Source of the DNA: Angiostrongylus vasorum | Lineage: Eukaryota > Nematoda > Chromadorea > Rhabditida > Metastrongylidae | Length of the DNA: 64,000 bases | Assembly: GCA_018806985.1 (NCBI GenBank) | Contig: JADANN010000439.1 | Coordinates: forward strand, 251,001 to 315,000 | Direction of reading: 5' to 3' | Shown here: one piece after another, positions 23,901 to 36,027 of the stretch | How positions within the stretch are numbered: position 1 is the stretch's first letter | Layout: every line of letters begins with the position of its first letter | Notes under the pieces: model-generated | Databases searched by the model: none | Seen by the model: only the letters and a program-made list of their open reading frames with translations | What the model was told of the DNA's origin: nothing | Program-made: the position numbers and the translations under genes

Positions 23901-26374
23901 AGGATTTGTGTCAGACTAAAAAATCTAATCGAATAAATGCTTCAGGAAAAATAATGATAAAAAGATAGTCACGAACATATATGACATACCTCAAGTTCCT
24001 CAATAACCAAGTCAAGAAACTCTGAAACCCTACTTGCTACCATTTTTTCGACAACTCGCTCGCTATCTGAACACCACACCTAAAATTTCAACATGGTTAT
24101 TCAGGCGTAGAATAGAAAATTTGGAGACGGAAACACAGTGGTTAGAGATGAGAACAAAGTAATACGCATATGTTTGGTACTTCAACCTTCTCTGGACCAA
24201 CAAACTTCAAATCCTTCCAGACTTGGAAAACCTGCACCAATGTCTCAAAAAAGTTACCACAAATCCAAAAATGCGAGCGACCGCCTCTGCACTGAAGATC
24301 TATCAACGCTCCAGTAGAGCTAACTCAAGATCCCAAAGAGCATCGATTCGACCACCATTCAACAACACTCATAAGGAAGGCAAATCTATCTCTTAATTGG
24401 CGGCCATACTAACTCAAATTTCAAGGCTTTCGTGTATGCGGGACAACGAGCAGAATAGATAAAAGGATAAGGTTCTCGGCGTTGATGAATAACAAAGAGA
24501 TGTGCAACGCATTGACTTGCGGTAGCCATTCTGTGTATCAAGTCAGTGTTTTTGTCCTCTCAGAAAAAAAAACTGCAACCAATTGGTCGACCCTGTAGAT
24601 GTGGAAGACTTGATGAGCCTTCCGTGATAGATAGAAGAAGAGACCGATCTAATGTGTATTGCAAGTCAGCTCTAGGCACTGAATTTCACAAATCGAATGA
24701 AATTAGACAATTTGTGAATTCGCACCATAGAAATAAATGAACAAACGAAAAACATACCGTTGCATCAGTTTCATTCGAAACATCAGTGACACTTCCATTC
24801 GATACCGATGAAGGATTCCCACCAACCCAAGAAAACTCTGCATTACAGTCCTTATAAAGAGTATGACTTGGTCGGTAAAGTATGTTGTTTGACGATAGAA
24901 GACTTATGAGGATTTCGCAAACATTTCGCGTAACTGAAGAGAAGACAGTTCCGTTTTTGTGGCGCATTAGCATTTTGTCTAGCAGCTTCCCGACAAGGAT
25001 TTCCGACTGCAATTCATCGTTCAGAATATCGCTTTTCACCTCGAGAGCATACATCTGATTCCGTGTATTCCGTACAAGGTTACAATACAGCTCCATTACA
25101 TTTTCGTGAACACATGCTGCTTGATTCGGATCGAGAAGATCGACTAGTTTACTACACAAGCCATGACTAACGTACCACTGTTTGATCTTAAGAAAATCAT
25201 CGTCTACTCCTTGTATCCAAACAATACTTTGCAATAAGTCACTAATTGCTCCCATTCTCAAATTGGCAGCGCAATCAGATATAAAATCACAAGACGATAG
25301 CGCCTCGAAAGTCTTAAATCGAAGTTATAAAGAAAGAAAGCAAGAAGAAACGTCTCAGTAATAGGGAGAGGAAATACTAGTTTACCTTCTCTGGTGAAAC
25401 ATGAAACGAGCGCTGGACGATCCTCGCATAGAAACCACACACCAAGTGATTCTTAGAAGGGTTATCGTGGAAAAACTCTCTCAGTATGTTTAACGCTCCT
25501 TCACACTAAATAGCTTATAATATGAAACAGGTATGACAATAAAACGGAACATTTGGTAGCCGAGCATGTAAAACGGAATTGAAGCTGGCCTCCAAAACCC
25601 ACGTTGAGAAAATTGTTCATAATTTCATTATTGTTACGAAGGGCCAAAATTTCTGAGCAGGCGTTGGAAAGCCTAAAAGTGACAAATAATCAAATATTTG
25701 TCATTAAATAAAGCTCATTTGTACAGCACTAACGGCAACTACTAAGGACGAGCGTTAATCTCATTTCTTCACGAATAAAAACACACTTATACTTATCCTT
25801 GATTGGTACTGACTCATTAATCTTTGGACGAAGAGCGATGGTTGTGAGAGCAATGAGAACATCATCGCGAGAAAAGCTAAATAGTACAAACATTCGGAAC
25901 AATGTAGTTGCTTTTTTATTTACTGCCTATTCTTTCTTTTCATCACAGGATATGATGTGGAATACAGCCATAATGATGCCGAGATGTGGAAAACTCCGGA
26001 CTGCAGGTGCCTGCGTTGGGGATCGAACCCCTAGAAGAGTAATATCGTGTTCGATTCCCGCCGCAGACACCTGCGCTCAGGTTTTGCAAACATCTCAACA
26101 TCGTTAGTGGTTACATATGTGCTACTAGGATACTTCACCAACTGTACTCAAGTGCTGGGCAAAGCCCAACATAAACCATAACTCTTTTTACGAAATCAAA
26201 AGTAAAATCAAAGCAAAGCAAAACTGACTAGTCCAAGAGCTTTCTGTTTCCTCCACACAGTTCTTGTAACGTATACGGAAGATTCAAGAGATCCGTCAAA
26301 TTATTCGAGCTGATATACGCATCAATTTCCTCGTCCCTGGCATCACTGAACTTCTTTTCTTCATCCCAGAACAT
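20966..26374 (-). CDS. saps-1: PP6 regulatory subunit, SAPS-domain protein
   Basis: SAPS proteins bind the catalytic subunit of protein phosphatase 6 (yeast Sit4) and target it. Sixteen exons join in phase: 26374-26229, 25876-25793, 25672-25603, 25505-25386, 25312-24758, 24079-23990, 23915-23787, 23668-23600, 23403-23096, 23012-22833, 22550-22405, 22313-22152, 22019-21980, 21831-21750, 21625-21604 and 21114-20966, about 783 aa. The start MFWDEEKKFSD matches the family's MFW start. Other family hallmarks are LQELCGGNRKLLDY, LSNACSEILALRNNNEIMN, LRMGAISDLLQSI, RTYHIHLVLAIEQ and ESKFEAMCGMKECPIL. The C-terminal part is acidic with repeated DDW/DEW and DWP clusters. Exons 1-12 are firm. Exons 13-16, including a 22-nt microexon, are less certain because that region is poorly conserved. 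Cytoplasmic role is inferred from the family. Confidence 0.9.
21225..21470 (+). repeat. Possible third tRNA-derived SINE family
   Basis: It starts with an A-box-like GGTGGCGCAGTGGTAATGAGG and continues with CTTGGTTAGACGCTGCACTAGG, then a non-coding body. It lies antisense in a saps-1 intron. Only one copy occurs in the window, so the family is tentative. Confidence 0.4.
24459..24690 (-). repeat. SINE1 in saps-1 intron 5, diverged
   Basis: Begins AAAAGGATAAGGTTCTCGGCG; part of the body has been lost. Confidence 0.65.
25950..26110. repeat. SINE2 inverted duplication in saps-1 intron 1
   Basis: The left half (GGACTGCAGGTGCCTGCG...GGGGATCGAACCCC) is the reverse complement of the SINE2 B-box region. 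The right half (TCGTGTTCGATTCCCGCC...GCAGACACCTGCG) is the same region forward. The halves can pair across an AGAAGAGTAATAT loop. Confidence 0.6.
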
Positions 26375-26376
26375 CT
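26375..26376 (-). promoter_or_regulatory. Probable SL trans-splice acceptor of saps-1
   Basis: The minus strand reads GTTTGCATTTCTTAAG directly before the ATG. It is an AG abutting the start, as for raga-1. Inference. Confidence 0.5.
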
Positions 26377-26684
26377 TAAGAAATGCAAACATTCAAAATA
26401 TTAGCCTCTTTTTTCTTCAAATCTATGGAATCGGAAGAGCGAGGAGTAAAGCTGTTCCAAAGTCATGACTTCGTGGGAAAAGCAGAAACAGAACATCAAA
26501 CTATTGACGTCTCTATGAAATAAAATGAAGACGAAACCAGGGTGTGGATTACATAGTGACTTATAACGTTACAAGGTGGAACATACAAACACCTTTATCT
26601 CATAATGATAAAGCCAAAAAAGTCTATAAAAAAGGAGGAGAGGAGAAGATGAACAACCGTGGACCATCGCCTCGGATCATCGAC

Positions 26685-26815
26685 TCTACTGAAGACCAAG
26701 ATGTCAAAACGTTAGCCGAATAAACACCTCTATCAACTTCGTGTAAGCCTATCCATCCAGGAAGGTACTGACTAGTAATACCAATGTTACATGACGGTCG
26801 GTTTGAAAATTCAAA
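26685..26815 (+). repeat. Repeat with degenerate hammerhead-like core, copy 1
   Basis: It runs parallel to 28830-28965: CTGAAGACCAAGATGTCAAA with ACGTTAGCCGAATAA, then ATCAACTTCGTGT, CCAGGAAGGTACT and ATGACGGTCGGTTTGAA. The order CTGAAGA-(GAC/GTC)-AAAACGTTAGCC is reminiscent of the hammerhead core. Confidence 0.5.
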
Positions 26816-26954
26816 GAAAAAAAGAAAGTATTCTAACCGCTAGATATGTGAACAGTAGACTGGTGGTTCCGCTTTCACAATGCAACAACGGTAAAAAACA
26901 ACAACGAAAACATATTAATCTCGCATCAGCTCAACAAAGGCAGTTCGAAAGCAT

Positions 26955-26973
26955 GCATGTGTGCATGTATATA

Positions 26974-27013
<40 letters not shown>

Positions 27014-27080
27014 GTATACATGTATATATATATACATGTATATATACGTGTATATATACCCACATATACATACATATGTA
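26955..27080. repeat. (AT)n and TATACA-rich microsatellite
   Basis: Alternating TA about 26970-27012, followed by TATACATGTATATATACGTG units. Confidence 0.85.
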
Positions 27081-27346
27081 TAGACATTGATTATTTACCC
27101 CAAGGCTATAGAAAGCCGGCCTTCTAAGATATACGCTAGATAGTTTCCAGGATCAACTTTCTACTAACCTCGGCATTGGGTTATGAATGTGACGCTTTCC
27201 TTTTTCAGAAATCACGAAACATTTACTTCCATACTAAAAACATAATAATGAAATGAAGTACATTTATACCGAGGTTTAATGGAACTCGAGAAGAGATGAA
27301 CGGAAAATTTGCTGGGTCTGCAGTGAAGAAGGCCTCCACCTATGCA

Positions 27347-27487
27347 AGGAGCCGTGATGCTACGAGTGGGACAGTCGGCACTGAGGAAGGCGAAATCGCC
27401 GAAACGTCAGCCATCGACCAACAACACCAACAACAACGAAAACGACAACCAAGACCGATACCAACCTCGCATCAGCTAAAGATCAGT
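27347..27487 (+). mobile_element. Element Z: short hammerhead-bearing unit, copy 1
   Basis: It matches element Z at 41502-41634 in reverse orientation, sharing the hammerhead-like core, the CAACAACACCAACAACAACG purine-rich tract and the end CCAACCTCGCATCAGCTAAAG. No target-site duplication is evident. A third end fragment lies near 26885-26940. Confidence 0.55.
27377..27412 (+). ncRNA. Hammerhead-ribozyme-like motif in element Z copy 1
   Basis: GGCA, CTGAGGA, A, GGCG-AAAT-CGCC, GAAAC, GTC, AGCC. All core positions are present, stem II is 4 perfect pairs, and the first stem I pair is mismatched (A:A). There is an extra A before stem II. Confidence 0.5.
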
Positions 27488-27640
27488 TTATAAGACCATA
27501 TAAATAAATATATCAACTATCTACGCCGAGGTTTACAAAAAGTCGGTCTTTTGAGTTAGTGTCGTTCTCTTTCTAAGAAATCTTGGTTCTGACCGATCGC
27601 GACAACTTTCATACAAAAATACCCACAAGATAACAGTAGA

Positions 27641-27671
27641 AAACGTTCCGGCAGTATCGCCTTCTTCGAAG
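27641..27671 (-). ncRNA. Degenerate hammerhead-like motif
   Basis: The minus strand reads TCGAAGAAGGCGATACTGCC then GGAACGTT. This is close to the motif at 7282-7317, but the CTGA has become TCGA, so it is presumably inactive. Confidence 0.3.
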
Positions 27672-28829
27672 TCCATTTTCTAAAGTGCCTTTCAGTAAGG
27701 AAAACTCGCTTAGAATGGCACGTGGTCCATAAACTCATCATTTACGAAAACGACACATTTATAAACTAAATGCTGGAAAACATCGAAACAGAACAAAACA
27801 ACCACAACAACTTTAACTTTTACACCTTTTAGATCTCAAACCCAAACCGCAATGATATAAACAGCAACCGCAATAGCCGCGCACCATTTGCGAAACGCTG
27901 ATGGTCCCGCAGCGATCTAAAGCCCACATAAAAAAACACGGCGCTCGTGTTCTACTAAGAAAGCTTCAAAATATTCCGATGGTCTACTCGGATTCGAACG
28001 TGAGGAGCTGTCTTCGTTCATCACCGTGTGATTTCATATGCTTCTTCCCGATTCAGTCACTAAACAGATTAAGACGAATGAGCCATATTTCCAGACGGCA
28101 TACTTCTTGTTTGTAAAAGTGAAACTGGAATCTCCTTAGACGTGAAAAGTGTATGGAGAGAACCTATGCAAAATGTTCTAGCTTTTCCAGCAGTATACGT
28201 TGTCCATTCATGGCCGGCAATTGACCCCATATGGTTCAACTTGAGGGATTATGAATGTTGCGCCTAACGAGACCACGTTGCACTTTCATTACTAAAGGAA
28301 GTGCTGCATAGTGACGGAAAAACACTCTCTTATTAAAATAATGCTCCCAAGGGACATCCCTGACCGTGTCACCGTTGTAACTCTACTTTGGATCACCGTC
28401 CTGTTGAGGCATCGTCATGTGGAGTGTCTAAGTATTGATCTTGGCAGTTTTTCTTATGTTTTGAAGCTGCACGAATCAATCGATAGCGAACAGATCGTGA
28501 AACGCAGTAAGGTCGATAGGTAGTAAGTAGACTGTTGCTAGTTCTAGGTTATATTTTGGACGGCTCATGAATCTGTTTTCTCTTCATCGTCGTACTTCAG
28601 TTGTCCGTAGGCTAACGAATATTAAATGGAAGCATTTGAATTGTAGTGGAAGATGACCAGAGTATGAGGAAAACATATAGCTATGCTATTCCGATCAAAG
28701 TATGCATTTTGAATAGTAATCTTCTTTCAAAGGGTAGTAGTAAGTACGCTGTTTTCCCATATCTTTCGTGCTTCCTGTTATCCATCTCCTACGTCTTTCT
28801 TGTGTCTTCTTGTTAAACGAAGATTTCCG

Positions 28830-28965
28830 GCATGCTCTGATAAAGACGAAGACGTCGGGGCGTTAGCCGGATAATCATGTTCATCAACCTCGTGTTAGCT
28901 TAGCAGTCCAGGTAGGTACTTACTGGCACTACTAAGGTTAAATGACGGTCGGTTTGAAGAACATT
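28830..28965 (+). repeat. Repeat with degenerate hammerhead-like core, copy 2
   Basis: Second copy of the 26685-26815 repeat: CTGATAAAGACGAAGACGTC, then GGGGCGTTAGCCGGATAATC, CAACCTCGTGTTAGC, CCAGGTAGGTACTTACTGG and AAATGACGGTCGGTTTGAAG. Confidence 0.5.
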
Positions 28966-29330
28966 TTCGAAAGGTTTGGAAATCGAACACTTATTATTCG
29001 TCACCTTAATGATCTTATCATAATTGGGTGGAGATCTGTGAGTCGTAGTGGACCTCATTTTTTCCGTACCTACGGGCAGATCCCACTTTTGGAGTTGCGC
29101 TGTGGGTCAAGAGTTCTTCAATCCGTAATTACGTGACATCGACTTGGTTCTGACTTGGAACATGTTGCTTTAATCAACATTTCCCCTCACTACTTCCTTA
29201 ACTTACTATAAATAGCTACAGTACTTAATCATCTACTTTACTTCCGTTCACTTTTAATTAACACTGATTTTCGTTAGCCCCCTATAATCTCGTTTTTTCT
29301 CTTTTTATATGTTATTATTGGTTAATTTTC

Positions 29331-29332
29331 AG
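29331..29332 (+). promoter_or_regulatory. Probable SL trans-splice acceptor of UTP3
   Basis: GTTAATTTTCAG is a consensus-like nematode acceptor lying 15 nt before the UTP3 ATG at 29348. Confidence 0.55.
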
Positions 29333-29347
29333 CTTACGGTGGGCAAA

Positions 29348-32300
29348 ATGGGCAGGAAGAAAAGTCGTATGGTGTAAGTTCCTCTTTTTCCCATTTCTTT
29401 TTGTTAAGAGTCTTCCTTTTTAAGTGTACATTTTTGTGGTTGGTTCATAAAAAATCGCATGCCCAAAGATCGATGAGTCTTAGAACTCCCTAGTGTTCTG
29501 TAACACTTTGCTGCTTTGGTAATATTGGCAGTTTTTCTGTTCTGTTTGCTTTGAAATTCTTATGTTTTATAACTGGTAATAAATGTATTCTTCCTGGATA
29601 TTATTCTTAAATTTCCTTAATGAAGCACAAGCGTACTGCTTCTTTTATCACCAACAGATTGAGTCTGATGCACTGATATAGCCATATTCCCTACTATTGT
29701 TTTCACTAAATATGTAACTATAATGATGCTGAGGTATTTGCAAGCTCCGGACTGCTGGTGTCTGCGGTGGGGAACCGACCACGTTGTTACCCTCTCCGGG
29801 GGGCTAACGCGTTCACCACCACACCATGCGAGTCATTCGTTTCACCTTTCTCGCAGCCGTGTTATTGACCTCTAGGTGCTATCAGCAAGCATCATTATGG
29901 TTATATTTCACCATAATATCCGCCTGTATCATCTGTATCACCTGTAGTCCCGTTGATCGTCGAGTGAATGAAGCGGGCGCCAGTAAATCTTCCATCTTCC
30001 CTGTCGTCTAGGAACTCGTCGAGCATCATATCGTTCTTCTAGGCTTTTCACCACGCAGAACTCTGACCATCGGGTCGGTGGTCTTCCCTGCAGTAGGTTT
30101 GACATCCCAGGGAATCCACTCACTAACGGCTCTTGTCCATCGGTTGTCATTCATACGCATTACGCTTCCGGCCCACCTTATCTTCGACTGTTTGGCGTAC
30201 AGAACGGCATCTTTGATTTTTGATCGTTGACGCAGGTCGGAGCTTCGGATCCATTCCTTTACTTGTGAAACGGGATACTCCTAGCATCGTCCTTTGGACT
30301 GCGCCTTCAATAACGCTGAGTGATCTTCCATCCTGCTTATGCAGCGACTGGGTTTCTGACGCATACATTAGGGCAGGAAGTACCGTTGAGTCGGAAAAGG
30401 TGGGCACGGAGTCGTGTGTTCTTTGTTTTCCTCACTAAATCATCGGTGCTCTTGAAAGCTCCACAAATCGCTCGTTTTCTTCTGCTCAACTATGGAGCTA
30501 AGTCGTTCATAATGCTGATTTCTCGGCTTAGATAGACATAACTGGAGCATTCGGAGATATTCGTTCCGTTAAGCGTGAATGGGGCATACGAAACCAATCC
30601 GTTCCTCATGAACATCGTTTTTTGTGAGAATTAGTCGAAGACCAATCTTTCCACAGGCTTTATCAAAGTCGGCAAGCATATGTTCCGCTTGGCTAATGTT
30701 GGTGTTATAAGGACGATATCGTCAGCAAAGCGAAGGTGGTGTAACTGCCGACCATCGGTTTTTCACTCCCATGTTATGCCCATTCCAATGTTCGCATGGT
30801 GTTCTGTTCTGGAGAATGGCGGTAAATAATTTTGGCAAGATGGTATCGCCTTGCCGAACTCCTCTTTTGACCTCAATATTAATATCGTTGTAGAATGGTG
30901 ATATCTTGGTTGTGAAATTTTTGTACAGCTGACGAAGAATCTTTGTGTACTGAGTAGGGACTCCTTGACGATCAAGGGCTTCCATGACTGCTTCTATCTG
31001 AATTGAAGCGAACGCCTTCTTTAAATCGATGTAACTGAGACAGAGCGGTCTTTTATGCTCCCTTGATACTTCAGGGAGTCTTGTTATCGTGTAGATGTGG
31101 TCCATCGTACTAAAGCCTTTTCGAAACTGCTCGAGAGTGGTTCACCTGGCTGCCCTTCGTCTGAAAAGTTTGTAGACGACAGACAGCAAGCAAATTGGGG
31201 GATAGTTGCCGATATCGTGTAGGTCACCCTTCTTGAACATTAGCACGGTCTTGCTGGTCTTCCACTGAGTAGAGACCTTGCATTCAGACAGTTAACGTGT
31301 GAAGAACCGAGCTAGTGTGTTCACGAGGACTTTCAGAAGGTTCTTAACGTTTTCTGGTCTTATCCTGCCTGGACCAGGTGCTGTTCTGTTTTTCACCGAT
31401 GAAGTAGTATGTCGGATTTCGGAAGGGAGAACCGGTGGTACAACATGTCCATCCTTCTTTATTTCATATGACGGAAGGTGGACGTGGGTATCGAAGAGGT
31501 CTAAGTAGTATTCGTGAATGATTTTCTCCACTGCCTTTCTGGATGCTGTAGCTGTTCCGTCTGGGCGTCAGAGTGCTTGCACGCTGGCGTACCAGCTCGA
31601 GTGTTTTTGGAGACAGACGTCTCTTGGTGACTTTGGAACTTTCAGCTTTCATAGCGCTAGCGTGAGGATGTTGAATGAGCCGATCGTATTCTTCGTCGAT
31701 GTTATCGACAACGGCATCTTCCCAACAGCCGACTAATGAATTGAATAAGTCCCAGTTTAAGGTCGTTCTGGGTCTTCGGTTTTTGAATTTAGCGGCTTTT
31801 TGCTCCTTTCCGCGAGAAATAGAATCTTGCACGAAGGAGGCAGTGGTCTGATCCCGTGTAGAATTTTGGGACAACAGCGGCATCGGTTAGGCGAAACCTT
31901 CTATTTACTATGATGTGGTCTATTTCATTATGGCACTCTCTTTTGGGAGACTCCCACGTCCAGCGTTGAGGGTGGAGCTTCTGGAATTGCGAGTTACCAT
32001 GGATGGTCTTGGTCGCCATGATGAACTCAGATAGCCGCTCACCCTGTTCGTTCCATTCTACTCCGTGGGTCCCAATGTGAGGTTCTTCAGACGTTCTTCT
32101 TGGTCCAGTCTTGGCGTTGAAATCTCCAATGATGACCTTGGAGAATGTATGGTCTTCTCTGTAGAACTTCTGCATGTCCATATAGAACGCTTCGACTTCT
32201 TCGTCGTAATAGTTTCATGTCGGTGCGTAAACGACAAAGATTGTCAAAGCCGGAATTGATCCACATCTTTTTAATCGTAAAAGTCCGATTCGGGTTGTTA

Positions 32301-35300
32301 GTTGTTCGATTGAATCAATGTTCATGGACAAACTCGTGTTGATGAGAACGCCGACGCCGCGGGCACCTCTATTGTCGCATGTTCCAAGGAACAATTCTCT
32401 CCGGTCTCATAGACGGCGTTGAATGGATAGGGTCGTCTTGTCTTGGCCAGGCCGGTGACGTCGTACCTTACCCTTGCCTGCATGAACAAGTCTTCTATCG
32501 AGGACTCGGATGCAAGTGTACGTGCATTGTAGGTACAGATTGTCACCTTAGTTCTTCGTGATCCAGTTAGCTTTCACTGGCCCTGAGATTTTAGCAGCCT
32601 CTCCGTTCTCATCCTACCCAACGCTGCCGGGATTGGGGGGCTATTTCGGGGTCAGAAGAATGTGGCTCGTTTCTTTTACTGTGTTTAGCATTTTGATACC
32701 CACGTATAGCTTGCTGGGCTGTGAACGTGGGGGGCTGGGTATAGTCACGGGTAGCTTGCCAGGTTCTCCTAGAGTGGACATTGAGCTAGTTGTTGGAGGT
32801 GACTCGTAACTGCCTCCCATACACTTCCCTGTCATTTGATTGCAGGCTTTTGGCCGAATTGACTCGTAGAATACAATCCGCTTAAGCGAGAACGCACCAA
32901 CGCACGCTTGCATGAATACGCCTCGTAAATACAGAAAGTATGTGCCAAATCGGCGCAGCAGAAACAAGGAGTCCATCCCTGGACCCACCTGTGTCTCAGG
33001 GAAGCAATGGTCGCTTTTGGTCCGCGATTAACCTCCTATCCGCCAACTGGGGGCCGCGCCACATAGCCTCGCGACTAACCGGCTCGAGATCCATCATAGG
33101 AGGGAGGTCCGTGGACGTAATACCCAACCATTAAAAAAATAGGAAGTGGGTAAAAAGTGACAACATTCATGTAAATATTTCGGTTTTTTTTAGGAAACTA
33201 ATATTCGTAGGCACTTGTCAACTCATTATTAGAAAAATAAGTTTAGGCTCAGAATTCTAAGGTATCGTTTTCATCATGGGTAGTTTTACACCTACCTATG
33301 CTGTTGTATGCATAGAGAAGATGAAAGTGTGACGTGTTGTATTAGGAAGCATCTCAAACTGACGATTTAGAGGAGAACGATCCTTCCTGGGAAGGAATTT
33401 TTTAAGCGGCTGAACCTCAACACCTTTTTGTTATGATTTGAATGCTAGCACTGCTGTCTGCAGACTTTGGAAGTGTTCATGATAATTTCATCACGATATA
33501 TCCTCTCGTCACTAACAACATCGTACACTTTCCCCATAGGACTGTCCGAATATAGTTCTGCTTATGAAGTAGCAAATGGCACCCATTAAGACCACATTTA
33601 ACCTGCGTTGGGTAACTCGTTCTCTTTAACGCTAGTTGTACAATGACTTACTAACACTTTAAAGGGACCCTATTTTTAGACTTTAGGCTACAGATATGTG
33701 TATTTTTCTAATCTGCATTAGATTTCCCACTTATAATGCCGTTAACAGTTTTTGTTACTGTTGTGCGCTTCAGTTCTCTGTGGTCTCTGCTCGCTCGATA
33801 AAGATAGGGAGCATCGAATTTTTAGTGTTTCTTTACCCTTATGGTTTGGCGAATGGGGTGGCATTGGTTTACTCATAACTGAGTTGGTGCTGAGAAGCGT
33901 CCAACACCTCGGCTTGAGTGATGGTGATGTAGCGTGAACTCTTTACTGTGAATATCGTTTGGATACTCACGAACGTCAACGGTAAAACACGGATAAAGGA
34001 TGAAGCTCTTAGCGTTGATCAATCACTGAAGGACGCCCTATGCATTCAGCTTCATTAGTCATCGTTCGGAGGTGATTGAATGCTTATCTGGCCTTTACAA
34101 TAACTCGCGGTGATCTACCTATATCGAGCCAATGCTGCTATTCTCCTAGGCAAGTATAGTAGCAAATTGCCGATCCTGGACAAATGCAAGGGTTCTTGAG
34201 TCTGGGGTGCGAGAGCGAACCCATGTTTACTGCAGGGCGCGTATGACGTCTGCTTTACGTGCTGTAATGTAATATATTAGTGCTACAGGGAATATGGTAA
34301 CATGTCTCGAGTATTTGTGTAAATTACTTGCAGCAGAGCAGAATGCAGGAAGTTTTCTGTCCGGATAACATGCGCATCATAATCTGTCAACAACGTACCA
34401 CGTCCTTTATAACGGTAGTCTACTTTGACGTAATATTTCTGAAGTTGAGTGGTCCTAAAGAAATAGGATTCATTGCTGCATACATTCTTGATTCCTTTGT
34501 TGATGAACTGGGAGTGATATATTTTTACGCTAGGATGTAGTGAACTGGAAAATGAAGTTTAGAATCCTTCAAATAGTTTGATTTGGTTGGTGCATTATTT
34601 CTTCTCTGCCACTGTACCGAGGACCATCGAGCTTTCTTAAATCTGTCCTTGCTCATGCTCCAGTGGCCTTCTTATACATCATGTAAGGGTAGGGTAACAC
34701 ATTTAGTGGTTTCGCTAATCGCGAGCATGGTGCTAGTTCGATCCCGCACTCGGCTCGCAAAACCTGGCATTTCTTTGGGGTCGGAAAAATTGGTGCCAGA
34801 CTTGTCCAGGAAAAGCTCTCTCTATGCAGTCCAAGTGAGAACGCTTTAGTGCGTCTACCTTAGAATTCCAGGGAGAATCGACTAGACCAATTCTGAGCAA
34901 TATTTATGGCGAAAGGAAAATCCCCAAGCAACAACCGAATCCACACAGAAAAAAAGCTGAAGACGGACGATAGATGCGAGGGAGGCAGGTCGAATGCGCG
35001 GAGTGCTGAGATCCGCACAATAGATATGAAAGACGAATACTGTAAAAAGAACTATTGATATCTACAGTACTGATATCTATAGTACAATCATAGCCTGTTG
35101 TGTTATTGATGAAATTTGACGAACTGATCTTATGCTAAAGTTAACCATGCATCAACAAGAATTCGATACATTTTCCTTCCCACATTATATTCGATCTCAC
35201 TTTTTTTTTGTACTAGCTTCTCTAACCTGATAGAATTTGGTGGTTCAAAAGCTAAAGCTGTTTTTAACCAGTGGTTATGTGTGGTAAGGCGTGTTGTACC

Positions 35301-35988
35301 ATTGGGTTCCTTTCCCGTACGAAATGAATCTCGGTTTTCTTTTAGATCTAAGCACATCGAATTTGAGGACAAGAATGAGGACTTGCACGACGAGGTGGAT
35401 TTATTCCATGCTAACGACCGGAAACTATCGGCAAATGATTATAAAAGAAAAACGGTAAGTGCTTTCCCTACACTTGGTTGTCTTGGTCGATGTTCTTAGT
35501 TGATATTGAATCTAATTTTCTCAATTTTTTAAACGCTGCCAATGATTTTTATAACTGTTTTGAACTATCCTAAGATGAACAGAGTGTAACCAGAATAGAT
35601 CTATCATGTTTTTACAGTTGTCACATCGACTACTAAAAAGTGCATTTTCGCCCGTATCAAAGATTTTCGCAGGATCAGTATCCTTGGGAAAGAAACCCAT
35701 TCTTATCGTAGTTAGCCATTCATCTTACGCTGCTTTATGTTCAACTCGTTACAATCAATCCTCTGTAACCTGAATACGTGGTTTTGTACAGAATGATACT
35801 ACGCATACACACGTATATATACGCATATATACACATATGTACACATGTATATATATATGCACGTACATATATGTATGTGTATATATGTATGTATGTACAT
35901 ATGTATGCATTTTTATATGTAATGTCCACATTTGTATGCATATACACGTGTGTGTATGTGTGCATGTACGTATATGTACATATATATA

Positions 35989-36027
<39 letters not shown>

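Larger units (their letters stand above)
26377..29330. other. Divergent intergenic region saps-1/UTP3
   Basis: This 3-kb region lies between two genes that point away from each other, so both promoters should be here. No discrete promoter motif was identified. It contains repeats listed separately. The rest, 27690-28830 and 28970-29330, shows nothing recognisable. Confidence 0.5.

Noticed and set aside
24181..24420. Candidate extra saps-1 exon with WKDLKFVGPEKVE
   Set aside because: The flanking exons (ending 24758 and starting 24079) already join in phase and match the SAPS order; this piece matches no SAPS segment.
26221..26374. Frameshift in saps-1 exon 1
   Set aside because: Rereading the bases across 26275-26290 gave one continuous frame from MFWDEEKK to NRKLLD.
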